A program made the position numbers and the translations under genes. A DNA stretch of 64,000 nt from ASV31 sp965229765 (GTDB lineage Bacteria; Pseudomonadota; Alphaproteobacteria; Rhodobacterales; Rhodobacteraceae). Shown piece by piece: positions 53,198 through 61,493 of the stretch. Position 1 is the first letter of the stretch; every line of letters starts with the position of its first letter. Location: assembly GCA_965229765.1 (NCBI GenBank), contig CBDDJT010000002.1:868001-932000 (forward strand), written 5' to 3'. The notes below the pieces were generated by a model that did no database searches, was not told where the DNA came from, and saw only the letters and a program-made list of their open reading frames with translations.

Positions 53198-53927
53198 AGC
53201 CCCCCTTCCCCCGCTGGACGAGCGCGCCGAGGCGCTGAACGCAGGCTATCGCCACCACGGCGCGGTGGCGGTGGTCGAACATGCCCTGTCGGATCCGCAG
53301 GTGGGCCGCATCGCGCTGGTGTCCTCCTTCGGCGCCGAATCGGTGGTGCTGTTGCACATGGTCGCCACCGTGGACCGGACGGCACCGGTGATCTTTCTGG
53401 ACACCGAGATGCTGTTTCCCGAGACACTGGCGTATCAGCGGCAGGTGTCCGAGCGGCTGGGCCTGACCGGCGTGCGGGTGATCCGGCCCGACCGCGTGCA
53501 GGTGTTCGCCCGCGACACCGACGCCGTGCTGCACCGCACGGACCCCGACGCCTGCTGCGCGCTGCGCAAGTCGGAGCCGCTGGAACGGGCTCTCGACGGC
53601 TTCGACGCCTGGATCACCGGGCGCAAGCGCTTTCAGGGCGGGCGCCGCGCCGCGCTGCAATTCTTCGAGCCGGGGCCCGACGGGCGGCTAAAGGTCAACC
53701 CGCTGGCGCATTGGAACCCGGCGGACGTGCAGGACTATATCGTCAACAACCGCCTGCCGCGGCACCCGCTGACGGCGCAGGGCTATCCCTCGATCGGCTG
53801 CTGGCCCTGCACCAGCCGCGTGGCCGGGGGCGAGGATGCCCGCGCGGGGCGCTGGCGCGGCAGCGAAAAGACCGAGTGCGGCATCCATTTCGTGAACGGC
53901 AAGGCCACAAGGGGGACCGCGGGATGA
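53187..53927 (+). CDS. cysH: Adenylyl-sulfate (APS/PAPS) reductase CysH
   Basis: Reduces activated sulfate to sulfite with thioredoxin. In the 246 residues, nucleotide-binding SSFGAESVVLLHM begins near 47 and LDTEMLFPETL near 71. Cys123, Cys124, Cys205 and Cys208 supply a [4Fe-4S] cluster, which marks the APS-using plant/proteobacterial type. The catalytic Cys is Cys231 in TECGIHF. GTG 53187 with GGAGG nine bases upstream is preferred; it overlaps the cysI end. No cysDN is in the window. Confidence 0.93.
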
Positions 53928-54322
53928 GCGGAACGGTGATCGTGACTGACCGGGGCTTTGCCCCCGACGACTGGACCGGCGCGCGTGACGGCGCAGACAT
54001 GGCCGACATTGCGCCGGGGGACGACCCGCGCGCGCTTGCCGACCGGCTGGACACCCTACGCCTTGTGCGCATCGCCTTTCCCAGCTTTGCGGACGGGCGC
54101 GGGTTCACACGCGCCCGGCAGCTGCGCGCGATGGGCTATGCCGGGCGGCTGCGGGCCGTGGGGCATGTGCTGGCAGACCAGTATGCGATGGCCCGGCGTG
54201 CGGGCTTCGACGAGGTTGAAATCGACGCCGCGCTGGCCGCGCGCCAGCCTCAGGACCAGTGGCTGGCCCGCGCCGACTGGCGCGCGCACGACTACCAGTC
54301 GCGCCTTCGCGCCGGCGCCTGA
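53924..54322 (+). CDS. DUF934 protein of the sulfate-assimilation operon
   Basis: A 132-residue soluble protein beginning at the ATGA overlap with cysH. The core RLVRIAFPSFADGRGFTRARQLR-type motif (FPSFADGRGFTRARQLR) and GHVLADQYAMARRAGFD near 84 are DUF934 marks. The family co-occurs with cysI/cysH in proteobacteria; its activity is undefined. It ends the operon. Confidence 0.85.
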   Translation: MSGTVIVTDRGFAPDDWTGARDGADMADIAPGDDPRALADRLDTLRLVRIAFPSFADGRGFTRARQLRAMGYAGRLRAVGHVLADQYAMARRAGFDEVEIDAALAARQPQDQWLARADWRAHDYQSRLRAGA

Positions 54323-54352
54323 ACCGCCCAACAAAGACCCGGAAAGACCGCC

Positions 54353-54375
54353 GCCGGGGCCAAATCGGCCCCGGC
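54353..54375 (+). terminator. Hairpin after the cys operon
   Basis: GCCGGGGCC (54353-54361) pairs with GGCCCCGGC (54367-54375), loop AAATC, and no T-run follows. It separates the operon from fpr. Confidence 0.45.
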
Positions 54376-54432
54376 CCTTCCCCTGACATGCATCAAGGAC
54401 TAAGAGGAAGTGCGGCCTATGGTGCCGCCAGT

Positions 54433-55263
54433 ATGGATATGACCGAGCAAAGACCAGTGAACGAAGCCACCGCCCAGCCCGCGCGTGCCCCCGCGCTGCC
54501 CGACGCCCAGACCGTGACCGAGGTCCAGCATTACACCGACCGGCTGTTCCGCTTTCGCGTGACACGGCCCCGCACACTGCGTTTCCGCTCTGGCGAGTTC
54601 GTGATGATCGGGCTGATGGGCGACACCGGCAAGCCGCTTCTGCGCGCCTATTCCATCGCCTGCCCCGCCTGGGACGAAGAGCTGGAGTTCTACTCGATCA
54701 AGGTGCAGGACGGCCCGCTGACATCGCGGCTGCAACACATCCAGCCGGGCGACGAGATCATCCTGCGCCCCAAGCCCGTGGGCACGCTGGTGCATGACGC
54801 CCTGCTGCCGGGCAAGCGCATCTGGTTCTTTTCCACCGGAACCGGCATCGCGCCCTTCGCCTCGCTTCTGCGAGAGCCCGAGACATACGAGAACTATGAA
54901 CAGGTGATCCTGACCCACACCTGCCGCGATGTGGCCGAGCTCAGATACGGCGAGGAACTGGTGCAAAAGACGCTGGAGGATCCGCTGGTGGGCGAAGAGG
55001 CCGCGCAAAAGCTGGTCTACTACCCCACGACCACCCGCGAACAGAGCCCGAAGATGGGCCGCATCACGGACCTGTTGCGCGACGGCACGGTGTTTCGCGA
55101 ACTGGGGATAGAGGGCATGGACGCGGGCCACGACCGCGCGATGGTCTGCGGATCCATGGGGCTGAACACCGACATGAAGGAGATCCTCGAAGGCTTCGGC
55201 CTGCGCGAGGGGGCCAATTCCGAACCCGCCGAATACGTGGTCGAGAAGGCGTTCGTCGGCTGA
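54433..55263 (+). CDS. fpr: Ferredoxin-NADP reductase Fpr
   Basis: FAD flavoprotein exchanging electrons between NADPH and ferredoxin or flavodoxin, 276 residues. FAD-binding RFRSGEFVMIGL near 48 and RAYSIACP near 72 and the NADP motif FSTGTGIAPFASLLREPE near 138 are in order. The end AEYVVEKAFVG is typical of the bacterial subclass. Start codons ATG 54433 and 54439 are both possible and no good ribosome binding site distinguishes them. Location after the cys operon suggests it feeds the CysI ferredoxin, an inference. Confidence 0.9.
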   Translation: MDMTEQRPVNEATAQPARAPALPDAQTVTEVQHYTDRLFRFRVTRPRTLRFRSGEFVMIGLMGDTGKPLLRAYSIACPAWDEELEFYSIKVQDGPLTSRLQHIQPGDEIILRPKPVGTLVHDALLPGKRIWFFSTGTGIAPFASLLREPETYENYEQVILTHTCRDVAELRYGEELVQKTLEDPLVGEEAAQKLVYYPTTTREQSPKMGRITDLLRDGTVFRELGIEGMDAGHDRAMVCGSMGLNTDMKEILEGFGLREGANSEPAEYVVEKAFVG

Positions 55264-55280
55264 CACGTGACGACCCTGAC

Positions 55281-55313
55281 GGCCCCGCCCGCCCGACACG
55301 GGCGCGCGGGGCC
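55281..55313 (+). terminator. fpr terminator hairpin
   Basis: GGCCCCG (55281-55287) pairs with CGGGGCC (55307-55313), with inner CGCCC/GGGCG pairing. The following ATTATCT is only moderately T-rich. Confidence 0.55.
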
Positions 55314-55322
55314 ATTATCTCA

Positions 55323-55351
55323 TTGAAACAAGGGCGCCCTGCACGTATCTT
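55323..55351 (+). promoter_or_regulatory. infC promoter
   Basis: TTGAAA (55323-55328) and TATCTT (55346-55351) are 17 bases apart, a strong promoter with transcription starting near 55358. This places the TTG at 55351 inside the -10 box and so excludes it as the infC start. Confidence 0.65.
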
Positions 55352-55392
55352 TGCGCCTCGACAACCGGCTTCACAACAAAAGGACAGCCACC

Positions 55393-55938
55393 ATAGCCCG
55401 CAGACCGCACAATGCCCCGCCGACCCGTGACACCGGACCCCGCGTGAACGATCGGATCAGGGCGCCAGAGATACGCTTGATCGGCGCGGAAGGGGAAAAC
55501 CTTGGCGTCGTGACCCCGCAAAAAGCCATTTCCCTTGCCGAAGACGCGCAACTCGACCTTGTCGAGATTTCGCCCAATGCGACCCCGCCGGTCTGCAAGA
55601 TCATGGACTTCGGCAAGTTCAAGTACGAACAGCAAAAGCGCGAATCCGAAGCGCGCAAGAAGCAGAAGATCATCGAGGTGAAGGAGGTCAAGTTTCGCCC
55701 CAACACCGACACGCACGACTATGACGTGAAGATGCGCAACGTCGTGCGGTTCCTCGAAAGCGGGGACAAGGTGAAGGTGACGCTGCGCTTCCGCGGACGC
55801 GAGATGGCGCACCAGAACCTTGGCCGCGAGCTTCTGGAACGCGTGGCCGAGGACATCAAGGAACTCGGCAAGATCGAGAACATGCCGAGGATGGAAGGCC
55901 GCCAGATGGTCATGATGATCGGGCCGCTGGCCAAGTGA
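55393..55938 (+). CDS. infC: Translation initiation factor IF-3, starting at ATA
   Basis: Binds the 30S subunit and checks start codons. 181 residues: ARRPHNAPPTRDTGPRVNDRI opens it (cited as ARRPHNAPP), EIRLIGAEGENLGVV follows, then the linker and C-terminal domain with EIKEVKFRP-like EVKEVKFRPNT and MHDYDVK-like THDYDVKMRN. The full conserved N-terminus is reached only if translation starts at ATA 55393, with AAAAGGA eight bases upstream. The next in-frame GTG (55444) would cut it off. Rare start codons are known for infC because IF-3 rejects them and thereby represses itself. rpmI and rplT do not follow. Confidence 0.88.
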   Translation: MARRPHNAPPTRDTGPRVNDRIRAPEIRLIGAEGENLGVVTPQKAISLAEDAQLDLVEISPNATPPVCKIMDFGKFKYEQQKRESEARKKQKIIEVKEVKFRPNTDTHDYDVKMRNVVRFLESGDKVKVTLRFRGREMAHQNLGRELLERVAEDIKELGKIENMPRMEGRQMVMMIGPLAK

Positions 55939-55951
55939 CGATGGCGCCCGC

Positions 55952-56629
55952 GTGACAGAGCCGACAAGCGGCCATGTTTCGCGCTATCGGCCGGACAGTC
56001 ACGGCGGCGAGGATGACGGGCGGTTGCGGTCGCCCGTCTTTGACCGGGTAAGCCCGGTATTCCTGACAGCGATGGCCCCCTGGCTGGGGCGGCGCGGCGG
56101 CACGGTGCTGGAAATCGGCGCGGGCACCGGCCAGCAGGCCACGGCCAGCGCGCTGGCCTTTCCCGGCCTGCGCTGGGTGGCGTCCGATCCCGATCCTGTG
56201 CACCGGCGCTCCATCGCGGCGTGGGCGGCGGCACTGAAGGCGCCGCTGGGCGGACCGCTGGACATCGACGCCAGCGCCGACTGGTCAGGGACGCCCGAGG
56301 TGGCCGCGCTTGGCCCGCTCAGTGCGGTTGTGTCCATGAACGTCATCCACATCGCGCCGATAAGCGTTGCGCGCGGCATCCTTTCGGGCGCGGGGCGTGT
56401 GCTGGCGCCGGGGGGCTTGTGCGTCTTCTACGGGCCGTTCGTGGTGGGCGGGCGGATGATCGGGCCGGGCAACGCCGCCTTCGACGCGCGCCTGCGCGCC
56501 GAGAACCCCGACTGGGGCCTGCGCGACGTGGCCGAGATCGAGGATATCGGCACAGAGGCGGGCCTTGGCTTTGCCGCGCTGCTGGCGATGCCCGCCAACA
56601 ACCGCCTATTGATCCTGCAAAAGACATAG
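55952..56629 (+). CDS. SAM-dependent methyltransferase, DUF938-like
   Basis: A 225-residue class I methyltransferase: motif I VLEIGAGTGQQATASA near residue 51, WVASDPDPVHRRSI near 75 and VVSMNVIHIAPISVARGILSGAG (cited as SMNVIHIAP) near 129, which is the DUF938 hallmark. The acceptor is unknown. GTG 55952 starts 13 bases after infC, so it may be co-transcribed with it. It is convergent with the cox genes. Confidence 0.8.
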   Translation: MTEPTSGHVSRYRPDSHGGEDDGRLRSPVFDRVSPVFLTAMAPWLGRRGGTVLEIGAGTGQQATASALAFPGLRWVASDPDPVHRRSIAAWAAALKAPLGGPLDIDASADWSGTPEVAALGPLSAVVSMNVIHIAPISVARGILSGAGRVLAPGGLCVFYGPFVVGGRMIGPGNAAFDARLRAENPDWGLRDVAEIEDIGTEAGLGFAALLAMPANNRLLILQKT

Positions 56630-56677
56630 CCCCCCGGCATCGCTGCCGAGGGGCCGTTTTCGCGGTATGGCCGGGGA

Positions 56678-57469
56678 TCAGCCGGCGGCGGCCACGGCGC
56701 GCTTGGTCATCACCTTGACCAGATGCGCGCGGTACTCGGGTGTGCCGTGCAGGTCGCCGATCATGCCCTCCGCGGACACGCTCAGCCCGTCCAGCGCCCC
56801 CGCCGAGAAATCGGACGACAGCGCCGCCTCGGCCTCGGACCAGCGGAAGACGCCGTCCTCGGAGGCGCCGGTCACAGCCACGCGCACCCCGTCGGCGAAT
56901 TTCGCCACGAAGACGCCCACCAGCGCAAAGCGCGAGGCCGGTTGCAGGAACTTCTGGTAGTTCGCCGCCTCGGGGATGGCGAATTTCACCTCGGTGATGA
57001 TCTCGCCTTCCTCCAGCGCCGTGGTGAACAGGCCCTGGAAATAGTCGTCGGCGGCGATGGCGCGGTTCTGGGTGACGATGGTGGCGTTGGACGCCAGCGC
57101 CGCCGCCGGATAGCAGGCCGCCGGATCGTTGTTGGCAAGGCTGCCGCCGATGGTGCCGCGGTTGCGGACCGCCGGGTCGCCGATGTGGCTGGCCAGCGCG
57201 GCCAGCGCCGGATAGGCCGCCGCCGCATCACCCGCGACCTGTGCGTGGGTGGTGGACCCTCCGATGCAAAGCCGTCCGTCATCGTCGGGGCAGACGCCCT
57301 TCATCTCGGAAATGCCCGACAGGCTGACCAGCACCTCGGGCGCGGCCAGCCGCTGTTTCAGCGTGGGGATAAGCGTCTGACCGCCCCCCAGCGCCTGCGC
57401 GCCTTCCGCCGACAGGGCCGAAACCGCCTCGGCCAGGGTAGAGGGACGTTCGATCTCGAATGCGTACAT
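56678..57469 (-). CDS. coxM: CO-dehydrogenase-like medium (FAD) subunit
   Basis: A 263-residue FAD-binding subunit of a xanthine-oxidase-family enzyme. The FAD loops are AQALGGGQTLIPTLKQRL near residue 25 and IGDPAVRNRGTIGGSLANNDPA (cited as NRGTIGGSLANNDPAA) near 100. It passes electrons from the [2Fe-2S] subunit to its acceptor. Last gene of the S-L-M run; a 10-bp hairpin separates it from coxL. Confidence 0.9.
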   Translation of the reverse strand: MYAFEIERPSTLAEAVSALSAEGAQALGGGQTLIPTLKQRLAAPEVLVSLSGISEMKGVCPDDDGRLCIGGSTTHAQVAGDAAAAYPALAALASHIGDPAVRNRGTIGGSLANNDPAACYPAAALASNATIVTQNRAIAADDYFQGLFTTALEEGEIITEVKFAIPEAANYQKFLQPASRFALVGVFVAKFADGVRVAVTGASEDGVFRWSEAEAALSSDFSAGALDGLSVSAEGMIGDLHGTPEYRAHLVKVMTKRAVAAAG

Positions 57470-57526
57470 CTTTCTTCTCCGTCTTGGCCGCCCGCCATGT
57501 GCCGGCGCGGCCGTTGGACCCGTGGC

Positions 57527-57551
57527 GCCGCCCCCCGCGAAGGGGGGCGGC
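57527..57551 (-). terminator. Intercistronic hairpin between coxL and coxM
   Basis: GCCGCCCCCC (57527-57536) pairs with GGGGGGCGGC (57542-57551), loop GCGAA. It lies just after the coxL stop and 58 bases before coxM. It could reduce coxM expression or protect the coxSL transcript. Confidence 0.5.
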
Positions 57552-57557
57552 AGGCCG

Positions 57558-59927
57558 TTACCCCTGCATCGCCGCCCAGACGCGCGACGGCGTCAGCGGC
57601 ATGTCGATATGCGTCACGTGGCTCATCCCGCCGCGCTGAAGCGCGTCGACCACCGCGTTGACGATGGTCGGCGGGCTGCCGATGGCGCCGGCCTCGCCGC
57701 AGCCCTTCACGCCCAGCGGGTTGTGCGTGCAGGGCGTCTGGCAGGAATGATCCACCGTGTAGAACGGCACGTCATCGGCGCGCGGCATGGTGTAATCCAT
57801 GTAGCTGGCCGACAGGATCTGGCCGTTCTCGTCATAGGTGCAGCCTTCGAACAGCGCCTGCCCGATGCCCTGCGCCAGCCCGCCATGAACCTGCCCGGAG
57901 ACGATCATGGGGTTGATGACGTTGCCGAAATCGTCGACCGCGGTGAAGCGTTCCACCGAGACGACGCCGGTTTCGGGATCGACCTCGACCTCGCAGGCAT
58001 AGGCGCCGGCGGGATAGGTGAAGTTCGCCGGATCGTAAAAGGCGGTTTCCTCCAGCCCCGGTTCGATGTCCTCGATGGGGAAGTTGTGGGGGATGTAGGC
58101 CTTGAGCGCCACCTCGCCGAAGCCCACCGACCTGTCGGTGCCCGCGACCGAGAACTTGCCGTCCTTGAACTCGATATCCGCGTCCGAGGCTTCCAGCATG
58201 TGGGCCGCGATCTTCCTGGCCTTGGCGATGATCTTGTCGGTGGCGCGCACCACCGCCGATCCGCAGACCGCCAGCGAGCGCGAGCCGTAGGTGCCCATCC
58301 CGAACGGGATCTTCGAGCTGTCGCCATGCACGATCTCGATCGACGCCTCGTCGATGCCCAGCATGTCGGCCACCACCTGCGGGAAGGCGGTTTCATGCCC
58401 CTGCCCGTGGCTGTGCGCCCCCACCATGACAGAAATGTTGCCGGTGGCGTTCACCCGCACCGTCGCGGCGTCGTAAAGGCCGACGCGGCTGCCAAGCACG
58501 CCCACAAGGTTCGACGGCGCGATGCCGCAGGCCTCGATATAGCTGTTCACGCCCAGCCCGCGCAGCTTGCCCTTGGCGGCGGACGCGGCGCGGCGCGCCT
58601 CGAAGCCGGACAGGTCTGCCAGCTCTCCCATCTTGTCCATCAGCGCGTCGTAGTTGCCGGTGTCGTATTGCAGGCCGGCGGCGCTGGTGAAGGGGAACTG
58701 GTCGGGCTGCACGAAGTTGCGGCGCCGGATCTCGACGGGGTCGATGCCCAGCTTGCGCGCGGCCATGTCGATCACGCGCTCGATGCTGAAGGTCGCCTCT
58801 GGCCGGCCCGCGCCGCGATAGGCGTCCACCGGCGCGGTGTTGGTGAAGACCGCCTTCACGTTCACATAGACGTTCGGCACCTTGTAGTTGCCGGCCATCA
58901 GCGTGCCGTGCAGGAAGGTCGGCGTCGCGGTCGAGAAGTTCGACAGGTAGGCGCCCACGTTGGCGTAGGTCTCGGTGCGGAAGGCGACGAAGGTGCCGTC
59001 ATCCTCGCAAGCCAGTTCGATCTTTGTCACGTGGTCGCGGCCGTGGGCGTCCGTCAGGAAGCTTTCGCTGCGCGACGCGGTCCAGCGCACCGGGCGGCCC
59101 AGCTTTTTCGCCGCCGCCAGCACCAGAGCCTCTTCGCCGTAGTGATAGATCTTGGAGCCGAAGCCCCCGCCCACGTCGGGCGCGATCACCCGCAGCTTGT
59201 TCTCCGGAATGCCCAGCACGAAGGCCGAGATCAGAAGCCGGGTCAGGTGCGGGTTCTGGCTGGTGGTGTAGAGCGTGTAGTCGCCGGTGCCCGGGTCATA
59301 GTCGCCGATGGACGCGCGCGGCTCCATCGCGTTGGGCACAAGCCGGTTGTTCACCAGTTCCAGCGTGAAGACATGCGGCGCGGCGCTGATCGCCGCGTCG
59401 GTGGCTGCGCGGTTGTCCTCGATCCAGCCCCAGTCGAAACAGGTGTTGGTGCCGATCTCGTCATGCACCAGCGCGCCGCCCGCGACGGCGGCCTTCATGT
59501 CGGTGACGGCGGGCAGTTCCTCGATCTCGGCCTCGATCGCCTCGGCCGCGTCGCGGGCCTGATCGGCGGTCTCGGCGATGACGGCGGCATAGGCGTCGCC
59601 CACGTGGCGCACCTTGCCATGCGCCAGTACCGGGCGCTTGGGCTCCTTCATCGGCTCGCCATCGCGCGAGTTGATGAGCCAGCCCGCCGGGTTGCCGCCC
59701 ACGTCCGCGAAATCCGCGCCGGTAAAGACGGCCAGCACGCCGGGCATCGCCGCGGCCTTCGACGTGTCGATGCTGACGATGCGCCCGTTGGCCACCTGCG
59801 AGCGGGCAAAGACCGCGTGCGTCTGGCGCTGAAGCGCGATGTCGTCGGTGTACTTGCCGCGCCCCGTCAGAAAACGGATGTCTTCGCGCCGTTTGGGGCT
59901 GGCGCCGATGCCATGATCCTTCGGCAT
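57558..59927 (-). CDS. coxL: CO-dehydrogenase-like large (molybdenum) subunit, form II
   Basis: A 789-residue Mo-cofactor subunit. The active-site loop is AYRGAGR (in PVDAYRGAGRPEATF near residue 368), the form II motif, not the AYxCSFR of true CO dehydrogenase. GVKGCGEAGAIGSPP near 745 holds the catalytic Glu, and PDVGGGFGSKIY near 255 and SHGQGHETAFPQV near 515 bind the cofactor. Substrate is probably an aldehyde, purine or aromatic acid rather than CO, an inference. AGGGAGGA lies 7-14 bases upstream of the ATG. Confidence 0.93.
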   Translation of the reverse strand: MPKDHGIGASPKRREDIRFLTGRGKYTDDIALQRQTHAVFARSQVANGRIVSIDTSKAAAMPGVLAVFTGADFADVGGNPAGWLINSRDGEPMKEPKRPVLAHGKVRHVGDAYAAVIAETADQARDAAEAIEAEIEELPAVTDMKAAVAGGALVHDEIGTNTCFDWGWIEDNRAATDAAISAAPHVFTLELVNNRLVPNAMEPRASIGDYDPGTGDYTLYTTSQNPHLTRLLISAFVLGIPENKLRVIAPDVGGGFGSKIYHYGEEALVLAAAKKLGRPVRWTASRSESFLTDAHGRDHVTKIELACEDDGTFVAFRTETYANVGAYLSNFSTATPTFLHGTLMAGNYKVPNVYVNVKAVFTNTAPVDAYRGAGRPEATFSIERVIDMAARKLGIDPVEIRRRNFVQPDQFPFTSAAGLQYDTGNYDALMDKMGELADLSGFEARRAASAAKGKLRGLGVNSYIEACGIAPSNLVGVLGSRVGLYDAATVRVNATGNISVMVGAHSHGQGHETAFPQVVADMLGIDEASIEIVHGDSSKIPFGMGTYGSRSLAVCGSAVVRATDKIIAKARKIAAHMLEASDADIEFKDGKFSVAGTDRSVGFGEVALKAYIPHNFPIEDIEPGLEETAFYDPANFTYPAGAYACEVEVDPETGVVSVERFTAVDDFGNVINPMIVSGQVHGGLAQGIGQALFEGCTYDENGQILSASYMDYTMPRADDVPFYTVDHSCQTPCTHNPLGVKGCGEAGAIGSPPTIVNAVVDALQRGGMSHVTHIDMPLTPSRVWAAMQG

Positions 59928-60015
59928 GTCTTTCCTCCCTATACGGGTGCGATCCGCTTCTCCTGATCCCGGCGGATACGGCCCCGTGAACCCTAGTTGA
60001 AACCCTTCGGACCGC

Positions 60016-60501
60016 CTATTCGGCGGCGATGGCCGACACGTCCTGCCCGCTGGCGGCCATGATCGCCTTGACGATGTTATGGTATCCGGTGCAGCGGCAG
60101 ATGTTGCCTTCGAGATAGGCGCGCACCTCGGCCTCGGTCGGCTTGGGGTTGTCCTTGAGAAGCGCGGCGGCCGACATCACCATGCCGGGCGTGCAGAACC
60201 CGCACTGAAGCCCGTGGTGATCCTGAAACGCCTGCTGAATCACGCCAAGGGACCCATCGGCATTGGCCATGCCCTCGATTGTCGTCACCTCGGCGCCCTC
60301 GGCCTCGGCCGCGAACATGGTGCAGGCCTTCACCGCCTCGCCGTTGACGTGCACGACACAGGCGCCGCACTGGCTGGTATCGCAGCCGACGTGGGTTCCC
60401 GTCAGGCCCAGCGGCCCGCGCAGGAAATCAACCAGAAGGGTACGCCCCTCGACCTCTCCGGACGCGGCAGCGCCGTTCACGGTCATGCTGACTTTCGCCA
60501 T
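60016..60501 (-). CDS. coxS: CO-dehydrogenase-like small [2Fe-2S] subunit
   Basis: 161 residues with two ferredoxin-type clusters: plant-type CDTSQCGACVVHVNG near residue 40 (plus a Cys near 60) and the second CGFCTPGMVM near 99 with NICRCTGYHNIV near 132. It is the electron bridge between coxL and coxM. Start ATG 60501 has GGGAGG immediately upstream; that site lies within a predicted hairpin. Order S-L-M is characteristic of form II clusters. Confidence 0.94.
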   Translation of the reverse strand: MAKVSMTVNGAAASGEVEGRTLLVDFLRGPLGLTGTHVGCDTSQCGACVVHVNGEAVKACTMFAAEAEGAEVTTIEGMANADGSLGVIQQAFQDHHGLQCGFCTPGMVMSAAALLKDNPKPTEAEVRAYLEGNICRCTGYHNIVKAIMAASGQDVSAIAAE

Positions 60502-60560
60502 CTCAATCCTCCCTAAAGATCGCTTTGGCGAGAGTTAATCACGGCCTAGGGGGATTGAGA
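60499..60560 (-). promoter_or_regulatory. Possible coxS leader hairpin masking the ribosome binding site
   Basis: TCTCAATCC (60501-60509) and GGATTGAGA (60552-60560) are a perfect 9-bp inverted repeat 42 bases apart. In the coxS mRNA the upstream arm would pair through the GGGAGG Shine-Dalgarno up to the start codon. Detail in findings. Confidence 0.5.
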
Positions 60561-60613
60561 ACACCCGATCTGCGCCTTCGGGAAAACAGGGCGCCCGCGA
60601 ACCCGCACGAGAA

Positions 60614-60640
60614 GGGCGCCGCCCGTGATGGACGGCGCCC
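60614..60640. terminator. Hairpin between the dienelactone hydrolase gene and coxS
   Basis: GGGCGCCG (60614-60621) pairs with CGGCGCCC (60633-60640), loop of 11. It ends the upstream reverse-strand transcript weakly, as no T-run is present. The cox promoter should lie between it and 60560; I see no clear -35/-10 there. Confidence 0.45.
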
Positions 60641-60672
60641 CGATCCGGTCGTTGCCCGCGCAGCGGGCGGCG

Positions 60673-61428
60673 TTACATCGCGTCGTCGAGGAAGGCCAGC
60701 AGGCCATCCCAGCTGCCCTGATCCGCGCCAAGGTCATAGTCGCGCGATCCCCAGACCGTGAAGCTGTGGCGCGCGCCGCCGAAGACCTGCGCGCCATGGG
60801 TCACGCCTGCGGTCTGCAACTGGTCCAGCAGGCTGGCAAGGTCGGCCATCCCCGACACCGGGTCGGCCGAGCCGTGGAACAGCATCACCGGCGCGGCAGT
60901 CGCGCTGTAATCCTGTCCCTCGGGCGTGCCCAGCCCGCCGTGGAAGCTGACGAAACCGTCAACCTCGGCCCCGGCCCGCGCGGCTTCCAGCACCGCCGCC
61001 CCGCCAAAGCAATAGCCCATGATGACGGTGCTGCCGCCCGCGCCCGCGATGCTGGCCGCCTCGGAAATCGAGCCCAGAAGCCGCTCGCGGAAAGTCGCCC
61101 GGTCGCCATAAAGCGCGCCCGACAGCGCCCGGAATTCCTCGAACCCCTGCGGGTCGGTGTCGGCGCCGTAGACGTCGATGGCGAAGGCCGTGTAGCCCAG
61201 CGCCGCCAGCATTTCTGCGCGGCGCTCCTCGTATTCGGTCATGCCGTCCCAGTCGTGGACGATCAGCACCGTGCCCTTGGTCTGGGGCAGATCGGAATTG
61301 TAGGCGACATACCCTTCGAACTCGACATCACCGACCGTGTAGCGGTGGTACTCTCCGACGATCCCGGCGCTGGCCGAGGCCGCCGAAACCGCCAGCGCGG
61401 CCCCTGCAAGCAAAGCACGTGCAAACAT
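60673..61428 (-). CDS. Exported dienelactone hydrolase-family protein
   Basis: A 251-residue alpha/beta hydrolase with a signal peptide (FARALLAGAALAVSAASASA). Catalytic triad: Cys in MGYCFGGAAVL near residue 115, Asp in FHGSADPVSG near 165, His in GGARHSFTVWG near 200. The typical DLH start motif VLIVHDWDGMT is present. ATG 61428 follows AGGAG seven bases away; TTG 61434 is less likely. Substrate unknown. It is transcribed toward the cox genes and separated from them by a hairpin. Confidence 0.87.
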   Translation of the reverse strand: MFARALLAGAALAVSAASASAGIVGEYHRYTVGDVEFEGYVAYNSDLPQTKGTVLIVHDWDGMTEYEERRAEMLAALGYTAFAIDVYGADTDPQGFEEFRALSGALYGDRATFRERLLGSISEAASIAGAGGSTVIMGYCFGGAAVLEAARAGAEVDGFVSFHGGLGTPEGQDYSATAAPVMLFHGSADPVSGMADLASLLDQLQTAGVTHGAQVFGGARHSFTVWGSRDYDLGADQGSWDGLLAFLDDAM

Positions 61429-61493
61429 GTCCAATCTCCTTTTGGCGAGACATTGTGCGCCGAAAGATAGCGCGCGGGGACAGGAAACAAGGC

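Noticed and set aside
55351..55392. TTG 55351 as infC start
   Set aside because: It lies within the -10 box of the promoter and would add an unconserved 14-residue extension.
57522..59966. 814-residue open frame opposite coxL
   Set aside because: Same artefact: codon-position mirror of coxL, without recognisable motifs or ribosome binding site.
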